DNA from: Aggregatilinea lenta
Lineage (GTDB): Bacteria > Chloroflexota > Anaerolineae > Aggregatilineales > Aggregatilineaceae
Length of the DNA: 64,000 nucleotides
Direction: 5' to 3'
Assembly: GCF_003569045.1 (NCBI RefSeq)
Contig: NZ_BFCB01000003.1
Coordinates: 1,426,001 to 1,490,000 of the forward strand
Both the position numbers and the translations under genes were made by a program. Of the stretch, positions 1 to 8,682 are shown piece by piece (within the stretch, counting starts at the first letter, position 1; each line of letters starts with the position of its first letter). A model generated the notes under the pieces. That model was given only the letters and a program-made list of their open reading frames with translations, was not told where the DNA came from and searched no databases.

Positions 1-1358
1 CCATCCCCTGCCAGACCGTGACAATGAGCACAGTTTTGCAGGAAGGTCACGCGCCCGCGTTCGAACGAGACGGTGTCGGGAAGCGCCTGCGCCTGGTACA
101 CTTCCGGAAACGCGAAGTCTTGTCCCTGCGGCGGAGGATCTGGCCGTTCCTCGGTGTGCGTGAAAATCACACGAATATAGTGCACCAGCTTCCAGCGATC
201 TTCCTCCGAATAGCGCAGCTTCCAGACAGGCATGGCGCTCCACGGCAGCCCTTCGCTGATCCGCCAGAAGTAGTCGGCATCGGTGTAGGATGGATCTTGC
301 AGGGTACCATAGCTGCCGTCGCTAAAATCGGGAGGTGACGGCTGGAGGAAATCTCCGTAGGGGCCATGCCCGGTACCGGCATCACCGTGACATACCATAC
401 ATTCACGGGTGAAAATATGCTTGCCTTCATCCAATGTGGCAACCGTCAGTTCCACGGGATTTGTCAGATCGGCGTAATCGCCTGACGGATCGCCTTCAGC
501 CGGATCGCGCATGGAAGGACGCGCAAAGATTTGCTGGATGTACCGGATGACCTTCCAGCGATCCTCCGTGGTCAACTCATCCTTCCAGGGCGGCATGACC
601 GATCCCTGGACGCCCTCGGACACATGCCAGAACCATTGGTCGTCGGGCATGCTGCGGAACGGTTCTTGTTTAAAGTCCGCAGGCGTGATGATCAGGCTCT
701 GGGCATAGCTTCCCAGACCGTTGCCGGAACATCCGTGGCAGGTCAAACACCGGTCAACGTAGATCTCTTTACCATCCTGCAAGCCTGCATCAGTCCAGGT
801 TTGCCAGCCCTGATCGGACTGAGTGACCGTGACAAGCGGGTACTCGATGGGATCACTCTCATACGCATATTGCTCTGGCGGCAGGATCATACGCTCGCCA
901 GCCACCCGGTCGCCGAGCGCAAACAGATAGGCAGCGATATCGCTCAGCTCCGAGTCCGAGAGAAACTCAAAGCTCGGCATGATCGACATGGGCGAGTACT
1001 GCCGCGGATCTTTGAGATGATCGATCTCCCAGGTTTCGCTGCGCTTGCGCCCGATATACGAAAGATCGGGACCGGTTCGCTCGGACCCCAGGATCATGGG
1101 GTCATCATAGACGTAATTGCCGCCTTGAGAAACGGGTCCCATGCCCGTATCCTCTTCACGCACGTACTGCGTGTGGCAGTAGTTGCAGCCGTTGGAATAA
1201 AACTGTTCGCGTCCCCGTGCTTGTTGATCGGTATAGGGATGCGCAATCGTGGTTTCTTCCGGGTTCCAGATCAAGCCGGGCACAAACACCGCAACTGTGA
1301 CCACGGCGAAAAACACGATCAGCCCCCCAATAACGATGATGGGAAAGGTCATTTTCAT
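1..1358 (-). CDS. Multi-heme cytochrome c, CcoO-like subunit of cbb3-type oxidase (3' end outside window)
   Basis: Translating the minus strand from the ATG at 1358 gives an open frame to the window edge. It has an N-terminal membrane anchor (about residues 4-27) followed by a CcoO/FixO-like segment with the heme motif CNYCH and the typical TQYVR continuation. Three further CxxCH motifs follow: CLTCH, CMVCH and CAHCH, the last within the first 40 bases of the window. Ordinary CcoO carries one heme and CcoP two, so this protein looks like CcoO fused to several further cytochrome c domains. It lies 11 bases downstream of ccoN and is surely co-transcribed. Role from family knowledge: it passes electrons from the quinol/cytochrome side to the CcoN active site on the outer face of the membrane. 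The C-terminus is not visible, so more hemes are possible. Confidence 0.88.
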   Translation of the reverse strand, partial: MKMTFPIIVIGGLIVFFAVVTVAVFVPGLIWNPEETTIAHPYTDQQARGREQFYSNGCNYCHTQYVREEDTGMGPVSQGGNYVYDDPMILGSERTGPDLSYIGRKRSETWEIDHLKDPRQYSPMSIMPSFEFLSDSELSDIAAYLFALGDRVAGERMILPPEQYAYESDPIEYPLVTVTQSDQGWQTWTDAGLQDGKEIYVDRCLTCHGCSGNGLGSYAQSLIITPADFKQEPFRSMPDDQWFWHVSEGVQGSVMPPWKDELTTEDRWKVIRYIQQIFARPSMRDPAEGDPSGDYADLTNPVELTVATLDEGKHIFTRECMVCHGDAGTGHGPYGDFLQPSPPDFSDGSYGTLQDPSYTDADYFWRISEGLPWSAMPVWKLRYSEEDRWKLVHYIRVIFTHTEERPDPPPQGQDFAFPEVYQAQALPDTVSFERGRVTFLQNCAHCHGLAGD

Positions 1359-1369
1359 GGCTGTACCCT

Positions 1370-2770
1370 CTAGCGCCCCGCTGCAACTGGCTCGACGACC
1401 GCGATAGGCATAACGGGTCGCGAGACGGGTCTACGCTGCCAGACCGTCGCAAAGATGTTGTAGGAGAACAGCACAAAGCTGATAACCAGCAGTCCTCCAC
1501 CCGACGCACGAAGTGCCATATAGGGTCGCAAACCCGGCAGCACTTCCCAAACCGGCAGCCCCTGGTGTACCCAGGAGGTTCCCTGTACCAGTCCGGTCAA
1601 CAGGAACCCGGCGAAGAAAAAGATGAAGCCAACGACATAGATGCTGTATTGAACATTAGCCAGCGTCCGGCTGTAAATCTCGCAATCGTAGATGCGGGGG
1701 ATGACGTAATACATCCCGCCGATGATCACTGAAGCAGAAAAGAACATCAGGGCCAGGTGCGCATGGCCTGGCACATATTGGGTGAAATGGGTCAGCAGAT
1801 TGATGCCACGCAGTGCCTGGTGCGATCCCTGGTAGGACACCAAAATGTACGCTGCCCAGCCGGTGATCACGAAACGCAGCGGAACACTGGAAAAGAAGCG
1901 ATTCCAGTTGCCGCGCATCGTCAGGTAAATATTCATCATGAACGCCACCACGGGCAGAATCATGCCGATGCTTTCGGCGACAGCAATCGTCTTGAGCCAG
2001 TAGGGAATAGGCGCCCATAGGAGGTGGTGCGCGCCAACCCCGGTGTAAAAGAAGGCGATGCCCCAAAACGCCACCAGCGACAGGAAATGGCTATAAAGCG
2101 GGGTGCGCGTCTCGCGGGGCACCACGTAGTAGATGACGGGCAGCAAGCCGGTCGTGAACCACAAGCCAAGTACATTGTGCCCGTAGAACCAGTTGAAGAT
2201 GGTATCGTTGATGCCCGTCAACGCGCCTGTCGGCGGGTTCCACATGACGTTGCCGATAAAGTAAAGGAGCGGCATCCAGATCAGCGTACCGCTGATATAC
2301 CACAGCGAAACGTACAATTTTTGCTCGACCCGGTGCGTGATAGTCATGTAAAGGTTAAACATGTTCAAAACCAGCACGACCATCACCGCGATATCGATGA
2401 ACCAGATCAGCTCGGCATATTCACGGCTCTGAGTATGTGCGGTCAGAATGCTAACAATCCCGACCAACAGCGCGATATTCCACAGCGCCATGCACACATT
2501 ACCGAGCGTCTCGCTCCAGAGCCTGCGGCCAGTGAGCCGGGGCACAATATAGAGCCACAGCCCCATCATCCCCCCAGAGAGCCAGGCAAACATGACCGTA
2601 TTGGTATGTGCCTGGCGCAGACGCGGGAAGACAAGCCATGAAATTCCCCGAAACAGATCGGGGAAGACGAACTGCAGCGCCAGCACCAATCCCATACTCA
2701 CGCCGATAATGAGCCACAGGGCTGCGCTGAGCATGAAATTGGCACTTGCGCTGTTCTCCCTCGTAAACAT
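1370..2770 (-). CDS. ccoN: cbb3-type cytochrome c oxidase subunit I
   Basis: This 466-residue polytopic protein (about 12 membrane segments) is the catalytic heme-copper subunit, reducing oxygen to water with proton pumping. Candidate metal ligands lie where CcoN needs them: H55 in RQAHTN and H338 in GHAHL for the low-spin heme region, H198 in FYGHN (the C-family Cu_B helix), the H248-H249 pair, and H336. FYGHN followed by a YYVVPRE-like segment is characteristic of CcoN and argues against the related NorB. The length matches the family. It begins the operon and is followed by the multi-heme CcoO-like gene; no separate ccoP or ccoQ is visible. cbb3 enzymes usually serve microaerobic respiration, but the sequence gives no direct evidence of regulation. 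Confidence 0.92.
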   Translation of the reverse strand: MFTRENSASANFMLSAALWLIIGVSMGLVLALQFVFPDLFRGISWLVFPRLRQAHTNTVMFAWLSGGMMGLWLYIVPRLTGRRLWSETLGNVCMALWNIALLVGIVSILTAHTQSREYAELIWFIDIAVMVVLVLNMFNLYMTITHRVEQKLYVSLWYISGTLIWMPLLYFIGNVMWNPPTGALTGINDTIFNWFYGHNVLGLWFTTGLLPVIYYVVPRETRTPLYSHFLSLVAFWGIAFFYTGVGAHHLLWAPIPYWLKTIAVAESIGMILPVVAFMMNIYLTMRGNWNRFFSSVPLRFVITGWAAYILVSYQGSHQALRGINLLTHFTQYVPGHAHLALMFFSASVIIGGMYYVIPRIYDCEIYSRTLANVQYSIYVVGFIFFFAGFLLTGLVQGTSWVHQGLPVWEVLPGLRPYMALRASGGGLLVISFVLFSYNIFATVWQRRPVSRPVMPIAVVEPVAAGR

Positions 2771-3370
2771 TATTCCCTCCCCTAGTATTCAAAAAGATCG
2801 CTTCGCACAGTCTTACTCGCAGATGGAGGCGATCAGGGTGTCGAGCAAGGCGCAGTTTCTGGCGCATCGACCAACCGTTGCCGATCTGGAAAGGGGGAGC
2901 AATGTATGGGGGACGGTTTCGAAACGCACGTAAGAGCCATTCGGTCGCACTCCATTCCGGGGGGTAAAACCCAGGAGTTGGTGCCCCAAAAGGGACCCGT
3001 CAGGGCCTATTCGAAGAGCAGTATTTCGGTGTTTGTACCCTGGCGCTCATCCCGGCTGAGATCTAAGGCGGCTCAGCTCACAGCGACAAAACGCGCTGCA
3101 AAAATGGATGATAACAGGATTGCTTGTGACAATTTACGCTCGCAGAGCACTGGCGTTCATGACAGGCCTGGGAGCAATGGGGTATGGTGAGATTCCGAAA
3201 TGGGGAGGCGGCGTTGGGAAACGGCCTGAAACGAAAGCACTACTGATCTTTCGATATGGAACCGATAATATTTATTATTGTAATTAAATTCACATGCTAA
3301 AGCAACTCATACAGCGAAATTGATCGCATCCACGCCTTGATTAATTGAGGTGCGGTCATAAATCGTTCAG
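2771..3370. other. Gene-free region upstream of ccoN
   Basis: About 600 bases hold no convincing gene. Short open frames here (for example 2906-3190 plus) have no recognisable protein pattern. The part next to 2770 must carry the promoter of the ccoN operon, but I could not pick convincing -35 and -10 boxes. The stretch near 3260-3300 is very AT-rich. Confidence 0.5.
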
Positions 3371-3476
3371 GCCGAAACACCGAATGAAAAGACACCGCGC
3401 CAGGGCATAGCCGAAGCGCTGGGCATCAGTCGCAGAAACATCTATCGCCAGTGGAAGCGGCCAGCCAAAGACCAGG
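3371..3476 (+). pseudogene. Left fragment of a helix-turn-helix gene broken by an insertion sequence
   Basis: This frame encodes a recruiter-type helix-turn-helix (IAEALGISRRNIYRQWKRP) with no start codon and a stop just upstream, so it is already truncated at its 5' end. It stops making sense exactly where the insertion-sequence inverted repeat begins at 3477. A second HTH fragment resumes after the element at 4665. The two may come from one transposase-accessory or regulator gene, but that link is inferred only from position. Confidence 0.5.
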
Positions 3477-4664
3477 CTGTGGGGGCCAAAAAGTCAATCC
3501 ACGGTGAAAACGGGTAGAATACCTCACAGTATCACATTGTAAAGATCAGCAACTCCCCGCAAGGTTATCAATTAGTGATCGTCAACCAAATAGAACGAAA
3601 GATAGGCCAGATCATACGACACGGTATGACTTGGCTTGAGACACGGTTCAAGCAATGGACCCGACCAGCGAGCCATCAGTTGATCATGCTGGAACGACAG
3701 GTCGTTCGTTCGAAGCTGACCCAACGCAATCGACAGGTGCTGATGTTACTGGCGAGTCAGATCAAAGGTTGGAAGGAAGCCTTGATCGTGGTGAAGCCGG
3801 ACACCTTGATCGGCTGGCACCGCTTGGGGTTCAAGTTATTCTGGCGACGAAAATCGCGAGGCAGGCAGGGTAGGCCACCGATCGCGGCGGAGATGATTGC
3901 GCTGATCGAGGAGATGGCGATTAACAACCGCACCTGGCGGGCCAAACGGATTCAGGGTGAGCTGCTCAAGCTGGGGATCAAGGTGAGCAAGGAAACGATC
4001 AGGAAGTATATGCGACGAGCGAGACAAGCGTTGCCGCCGCTCAAATGGAGCCAGACCTGGGCGACGTTCCTGGCGAATCATGCCAGTGAGACCTGGGCGT
4101 GTGATTTTGTGCAGACCTATGACTTCTTCTTCCGAACGGTGTTCGTGTATTTCATCATTGAATTGGACTCGCGCAAGGTTCTGCACTATGGGGTGACATG
4201 TTCACCCAGGGTGGGTTGCCCAGCAGGCCAGGGAAGCCACGCCCTATGCGGAGGGACTCTGCTTTTTGATCCGAGACAATGACAGGAAGTATGGACAGCG
4301 CTTCACCCGAGTAGCCGAGGACCGTCAGATTATGGTGCTCAAAACGCCGGTGGAGGCACCGCAAGCCAAGGCGATCTGCGAGAGGTTCATCGGCAGTGTG
4401 AGACGCGAATGCCTGGAACACATCCTCATTCTGAGTGAGCGACATCTCAATCGTGTCATCGGAGAGTATGTCGCATACTTCAATCACGCGCATCCTCATC
4501 AAGGGATTGGTCAGCGGATTCCGGTTCCACCAGAAAGCACTCTGAGTGCAGATAGATCGACATCACGAACCGTTGGGTATCCGGTCCTTGGGGGTCTGCA
4601 CCACGACTACCGACGAGCTGCTGACCGAAGAATCGGCTACGGATCAACTTTTTAGCCCCCACAG
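3477..4664 (+). mobile_element. Insertion sequence with 24-bp terminal inverted repeats and a frameshifted transposase
   Basis: The left end (3477-3500) starts CTGTGGGGGCCAAAAAGTC. The right end (4641-4664), read in reverse complement, starts CTGTGGGGGCTAAAAAGTT. The two 24-base ends differ at only a few positions and bracket one integrase-core transposase, giving an element of about 1188 bp. No clear target duplication is visible. The same terminal sequence recurs alone near 4985-5007 and 20787-20813, so the family has been active here before. The transposase is of the DDE integrase-core type (IS3/IS481-like); I cannot assign the family exactly. Confidence 0.85.
3575..4655 (+). pseudogene. 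Transposase, DDE integrase core, frameshifted
   Basis: The first part (GTG start at 3575) has an N-terminal HTH region, a basic stretch, and the first catalytic Asp in WACDFVQTYD. Similarity then jumps frame near 4200-4225. In the next frame the protein continues as VAQQAREATPYAEG and RDNDRKYG (second Asp), then the Glu-bearing CERF region and the usual tail with YFNHAHPHQGIGQ. A one-base lesion near 4215 explains the break. It is not a standard slippery site, so I call it a disabled transposase and not programmed frameshifting. The stop at 4655 lies inside the right inverted repeat. Confidence 0.85.
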
Positions 4665-4796
4665 CCCGAAAACACTCGGCGCAATGCCGAAATCAGAGAG
4701 CGTCACTCTCATGGCGAAGCGATTGGAGAACTAGCGAGTGCATTCGGTATTTCTATCCAGCGCGTTTCACAAATCGTGCACGGTTGGCGCCGTTGA
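4665..4796 (+). pseudogene. Right fragment of a helix-turn-helix gene
   Basis: Directly after the insertion sequence an open frame encodes about 43 residues ending in TGA at 4794-4796. The core ELASAFGISIQRVSQIV is a clear helix-turn-helix of the resolvase/sigma-region-4 kind. It has no start codon of its own and is read as the C-terminal part of a gene cut by the element; the matching left fragment is at 3371-3476. Confidence 0.5.
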
Positions 4797-4929
4797 GCAC
4801 AGCATCAAAAGGGATCTCAAACAAGAGACACCTCTGGAACGACTTTATTTGATCGTTACGAACATGCTTTGCGACTACTATCGCGATGCCTCGTGGGTGA
4901 AAATCGGCTATCGAATCAATTGTCTGAGA

Positions 4930-5008
4930 CTACGGGGGCTGCGCCATGACTACCGACGGGTGCTTGAGCGAAGAATCGGCTGCTGATCGACTTTTTGGCC
5001 CCCCAGTC
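4930..5008 (+). mobile_element. Solo 3' remnant of the same insertion-sequence family
   Basis: This stretch encodes GLRHDYRRVLERRIGC and a stop, matching the tail of the transposase at 4590-4655 (GLHHDYRRAADRRIGYG). It then carries the terminal repeat GATCGACTTTTTGGCCCCC. It is a second, truncated copy of the element at 3477-4664. The 130 bases before it (4797-4930) show nothing I recognise. Confidence 0.75.
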
Positions 5009-5118
5009 AACTATGTCCACTTCATAGCAAGCTACAAGAATATATGTTCATATATTTAGATATCTTCATCTCGCCTGTCAAGCCTACCGCACGCACCAAC
5101 CACCGGATGATCCCGTCG

Positions 5119-6315
5119 CTACACCACCAGAAATGCCGTGAAATACATGATCGCTACACCGATCAGGAAACCCAGGCTGTTCACGGTGTTCAGCGCGCTT
5201 TCTTCGTGGCTGCGGCTGTCCCGGATCAGCAGGCGCGCCACTTCATAGACAACCTGGAAAATCGCGCCGATGCCAATGCTCAAAAACACAACCGCCAGCA
5301 GTGGATTGAAGCTGAACCCGCCAATCCACACGCCAATCACCGCTGGCCCGCCTGCCAACAGCGCCAGCGCGACGAAGTGGTAAAGCGGGGGGCGTTTGGT
5401 CGTGATAGGAGCAGCGATGCCGATCCCCTCGGTGATATTGTGCAGGGTGAAGCCGATTACCAGAAAGGTACCCAGGCTCACCTGCCCGATCGCAAACGCC
5501 GCGCCCACCGCCAGCCCTTCGCCCAGGTTGTGAAATCCAATACCGAGCGCAATCGTATAAGCCAGCAGCAGCCGCGAATCGCCGGACCTGAATATGCCGC
5601 TCACCAGCTTGATCGCGATTAGACTGATCGGGACCAGCAAAAACACCAGTGATTTGCCCTGAAACGTGGCCGGTACTTCCGCCGCCAGATCGAGCGCTTC
5701 CTCGAATGTGTCGATGCCCAGGAACACCAGCAGCCCAATCGTGAGCGCCAGCGCGAAGTTCATCCACTCGCGCCGCAACCGCCGCAAAAACGGGTACCAG
5801 AGCAGACCCAGCGCAACCGGCAAGACGCCAACGTACACACCGAGCAGCCCATACGCGCGGAACTGGCGCGCCGACGGCTCGGGTGTTGCGAGCGCTACAT
5901 CCACCGCAAATGGGAACACCACCCCGGTAGCAGTGATCACCACGATCTCGTGCGCCTCTCCTTCCACCCAGGGATACGGGATACGGATCGAGGCGGACTG
6001 AAAACGGTCGAGCACGGCATCGCCTGCCTCAAAGCTGTAGTTCCAGTACGCACCATCGACCTGGATCTGGGCTATCGAAATAGGATCGGGACCGCTGTTG
6101 AACACGTCCAGCCGGAAGCCTTCGTTGTCGAGGGCCACCCGCTGGGACTCCAGTACCTCGACCGGGGGCACGTCGCCGCTGAAAATGGATACCGGATCGG
6201 TGAACAGGAAGAGCGTGAGCACGGCGACGAGAGCGACCAGAGGCAACAGGCCCATCAGCCAGAACTGGATTCCGCGCGTATCGGGACGTTCGACAGTGAC
6301 ATCAGGCGTCGCCAT
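5119..6315 (-). CDS. ZIP-family divalent metal transporter with an N-terminal extracytoplasmic domain
   Basis: A 398-residue membrane protein. The transporter core carries both metal-binding motifs of ZIP proteins: HNLGEGLAVG (H262, E266) and HNITEGIGIA (H292, E296). ZIPs move zinc, iron or similar ions into the cytosol. Before the core lie a membrane helix (about residues 18-38) and a roughly 110-residue predicted beta-rich segment, making it longer than a minimal ZIP. I chose the ATG at 6315 because a strong GAGGAGG ribosome site sits just before it; an upstream in-frame start at 6384 would run deep into the preceding gene. It overlaps the multicopper oxidase stop by 14 bases, so the two are translationally coupled and probably work on the same metal. 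Confidence 0.88.
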   Translation of the reverse strand: MATPDVTVERPDTRGIQFWLMGLLPLVALVAVLTLFLFTDPVSIFSGDVPPVEVLESQRVALDNEGFRLDVFNSGPDPISIAQIQVDGAYWNYSFEAGDAVLDRFQSASIRIPYPWVEGEAHEIVVITATGVVFPFAVDVALATPEPSARQFRAYGLLGVYVGVLPVALGLLWYPFLRRLRREWMNFALALTIGLLVFLGIDTFEEALDLAAEVPATFQGKSLVFLLVPISLIAIKLVSGIFRSGDSRLLLAYTIALGIGFHNLGEGLAVGAAFAIGQVSLGTFLVIGFTLHNITEGIGIAAPITTKRPPLYHFVALALLAGGPAVIGVWIGGFSFNPLLAVVFLSIGIGAIFQVVYEVARLLIRDSRSHEESALNTVNSLGFLIGVAIMYFTAFLVV

Positions 6316-7378
6316 GGTGTTCCTCCTCGGTGACGTGGAACATCCCCATCCAGCCCAGTTCGGCAAATTCGCTCTGGTGAGCATGGAACATGTACATGCC
6401 TGGTTTCTGATAGTTGAACTCCAAAATTCCGCGCTGCCCCTGGCATTGCATGATCGTATCGACCCGGCGCTGCGTGGGTGTCAGAGTCGTGCCGTGGTCG
6501 TAGTAGTCGAAAAACTCGGCATGCAGATGGAACGAGTTGATCAGATCGAACTCCGTCAGATTGATGAGGTAGAGGCGCACCCGCTCACCCACCTTCAGAG
6601 GAATCACGTCGTTGTTGTAGGCAAATGCGACCGTGTTGACGGCGTAGACCTCGTTCTCGTCATCGAAATTGGTGTCGAAGCCGTTCATCACCATGACCAG
6701 CTCCGTAGCCTCGGGGCGACCTTCAGGAGGGTCGACGATAAACGCGCCATACAGACCCTTGTGAATGTGGCGCTTGAGCGGGATCGCATGGCAGTGATAC
6801 AGATGGCACCCAAAGGGCTCCGCGACGAACTCATAGGTGAAGGAGTCGCCCGGCTGGATCATGCCTGGCCCAACCATATCGAAGGGCATCCCCGGCATGG
6901 CGGGTATCCCATCCATTACGGCAGCGTGGATGCCGTGAAAATGTATTGTATGCGGATGCGATCCTGCGTTCACGAAGTGAATCCGCAGCAGGTCACCTTC
7001 CGTGCAGCGGATTGTTGGCCCAGGAATACGACCGTTATAGGTCCACGCCGGGAAGAAGAGCCCGGGTGCTATCTCGACCTCTTTATCGACGGCTATCAGG
7101 TTGTACTCGCGGACCGTGCGCCCGTCTTCCTGGTACACCTGATCACCGTAGTTGAAATCAACGAGCAACTCGCTCGGGTGAAAACCGTTGCGCTCGTGGT
7201 CTACCTCTCCCATCGCGCCAAAGACGCCGCCACTATGCGAGCCGCCGTGTCCGTTCGGAGACTGGCGGGGTGGCGCCGCATCGATGCGCGGCAGCACGCG
7301 TGATCCACCAAGTGCAGCCAGCGCGGTGGATATCGCACCTACGATGAACTGCCGTCGTTTTACGTTTGCAGTGGACAT
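6302..7378 (-). CDS. Two-domain multicopper oxidase, probably exported
   Basis: A 358-residue protein with a twin-arginine-like N-terminus (RRQFIVGAIS, then a hydrophobic stretch). Four HxH motifs expected for a trinuclear copper cluster are present: HFH at 146-148, HCH at 195-197, HLH at 284-286 and HAH at 332-334. C196 is placed for a type 1 copper in domain 1. Domain 2 has no equivalent cysteine between its histidines. Two-domain multicopper oxidases act as trimers and oxidise phenols, metals or other one-electron donors with oxygen. The overlap with the ZIP gene suggests a role in metal (copper, iron or manganese) oxidation and uptake; that is inference. The 281-base gap to 7660 upstream is AT-rich and should hold its promoter. 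Confidence 0.88.
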   Translation of the reverse strand: MSTANVKRRQFIVGAISTALAALGGSRVLPRIDAAPPRQSPNGHGGSHSGGVFGAMGEVDHERNGFHPSELLVDFNYGDQVYQEDGRTVREYNLIAVDKEVEIAPGLFFPAWTYNGRIPGPTIRCTEGDLLRIHFVNAGSHPHTIHFHGIHAAVMDGIPAMPGMPFDMVGPGMIQPGDSFTYEFVAEPFGCHLYHCHAIPLKRHIHKGLYGAFIVDPPEGRPEATELVMVMNGFDTNFDDENEVYAVNTVAFAYNNDVIPLKVGERVRLYLINLTEFDLINSFHLHAEFFDYYDHGTTLTPTQRRVDTIMQCQGQRGILEFNYQKPGMYMFHAHQSEFAELGWMGMFHVTEEEHHGDA

Positions 7379-7659
7379 AGTTAGCCTTTTTCAATATTAG
7401 CCTTGCCGCAATTTCAATTTTACAGTTCTGAAATCATATTGTCAATTAATATAAAATCAATCTGAAAAATAGAAGTCGGGGTCATTTTCAGTCCAGTTTA
7501 TGTCACAGGATCACGGGTGACTGGCTATCGGCGGAACCTCTATATCGCCAGCGTCAGGGGAGGTTTTCGGTTCTGAGGCCGAAGATCTAAATAAGCGGGG
7601 TAATTGTTATAAAAATCGGTGGGGGCAAGCCGGATCTACGAGAGAGAATTATTCTGACA

Positions 7660-8682
7660 TTACCTGCTCGTCAATGACAACCTCGTTCTCCACGTTGGCG
7701 ATGATTTAGTGTCACGATACACTGGTCCCATGCAGGTATTCGCCTGAGTCAGGTCAACTAAGTTTTCATCTTCCTCTGCTAAGTCATGAAAGTCGAGTTT
7801 GGCCAATTGCCCGAGCAAGCCCTGTTTGCGACAGATTTCTAGCAGACTCTGTTCCCGCACGTTGCCACAACGGAACTCGCGACTGGTTAACACATGACAT
7901 GGGAACACATCCCCATTTGGCATGATATTGAGAAATTGTCCGACCCCACAGTTGGCACATGACTCTGATTCCGGCGGATCAGGCGGTAGTGATTGATCAG
8001 GATAGCACCGAAGCCACGCTCGTTGCACGGCTTCTCTTGCTTTATGCGCATTTGCTCGCCATTCCGCGTACTTCTTGCCACGCCCAACAGGTCGAAAAGC
8101 ATTGAGGTTGATTCGTGTGAGTTTTTTCTGAATTAGAAACACGAGTAATTCCTCTAAATCTGGCAAACCGTGCGCGGTTACAGTCACCAGTACTTTTGGC
8201 TCAAACCCAACTGCATAGTAGGTTTCCAGCGCTCGCACCGCCGCATCGAAATTGCCCTTTCCTCGCAGCGCATCATTACGTTCTCGCAGGGCATCGAGGC
8301 TTACCCGCACTTCATCGGCCAATCCAACCAGTTGTTTTGCCAATTCAGGCGTCACCAGGTGTCCGTTGGTATTCAGACAGCGCAACACATGGTGTTGAGG
8401 ATCGGCCTCTTTCAGACCCTGAAGCAAGTCCAGGATATCAGGGCGGAGAAGAGGCTCCCCGCCAGTAAATATCACCTTTTGTGGTCTGATAGCAACTATG
8501 TGCGACCAAAGGCGCATGAACTCCTCTGTACGCATTTCATCAGGCAAGGGACGACTTGCGGAAAAATAACAGTATTTGCAGTAGAGGTTGCAGGCTTTAG
8601 TGACATGAAGAAAAACATTCCGTAGTGGGACTGTCTCTGTGGAACTATCAGGCTCCAGCCAAGGGAAAGCGGGTGTGTCCAT
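7660..8682 (-). CDS. Radical SAM/SPASM-type protein of the HEAT-repeat operon
   Basis: A 340-residue enzyme with the radical SAM cluster motif CNLYCKYC (C31, C35, C38) and the SAM-binding GGEP at 74-77. A C-terminal cysteine-rich region of SPASM type follows (C242, C245, C262, C272, C284, C317) with the usual NIMPNGDVFPCH segment. SPASM proteins bind extra iron-sulfur clusters and generally modify peptides or proteins. It is the last gene of a six-gene operon. Its ATG overlaps the stop of the preceding HEAT gene by one base (TAATG), so it is translationally coupled to a possible substrate. The last 15 residues look unlike a family tail, and a neighbouring frame ends VENEVVIDEQVMSE, so a late frameshift is possible. 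The reaction is unknown. Confidence 0.87.
   Translation of the reverse strand: MDTPAFPWLEPDSSTETVPLRNVFLHVTKACNLYCKYCYFSASRPLPDEMRTEEFMRLWSHIVAIRPQKVIFTGGEPLLRPDILDLLQGLKEADPQHHVLRCLNTNGHLVTPELAKQLVGLADEVRVSLDALRERNDALRGKGNFDAAVRALETYYAVGFEPKVLVTVTAHGLPDLEELLVFLIQKKLTRINLNAFRPVGRGKKYAEWRANAHKAREAVQRAWLRCYPDQSLPPDPPESESCANCGVGQFLNIMPNGDVFPCHVLTSREFRCGNVREQSLLEICRKQGLLGQLAKLDFHDLAEEDENLVDLTQANTCMGPVYRDTKSSPTWRTRLSLTSR

Noticed and set aside
2024-2641. Plus-strand open frame opposite ccoN
   Set aside because: No domain pattern; the minus-strand CcoN with all ligand histidines explains the region.
2906-3190. Plus-strand frame of 94 codons upstream of the first IS
   Set aside because: No ribosome site or protein pattern; it lies in the probable ccoN promoter region.
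4200-4270. Programmed frameshift in the first transposase
   Set aside because: The shift region lacks a slippery A/T-run and the elements around it are decayed; a point indel is more likely.
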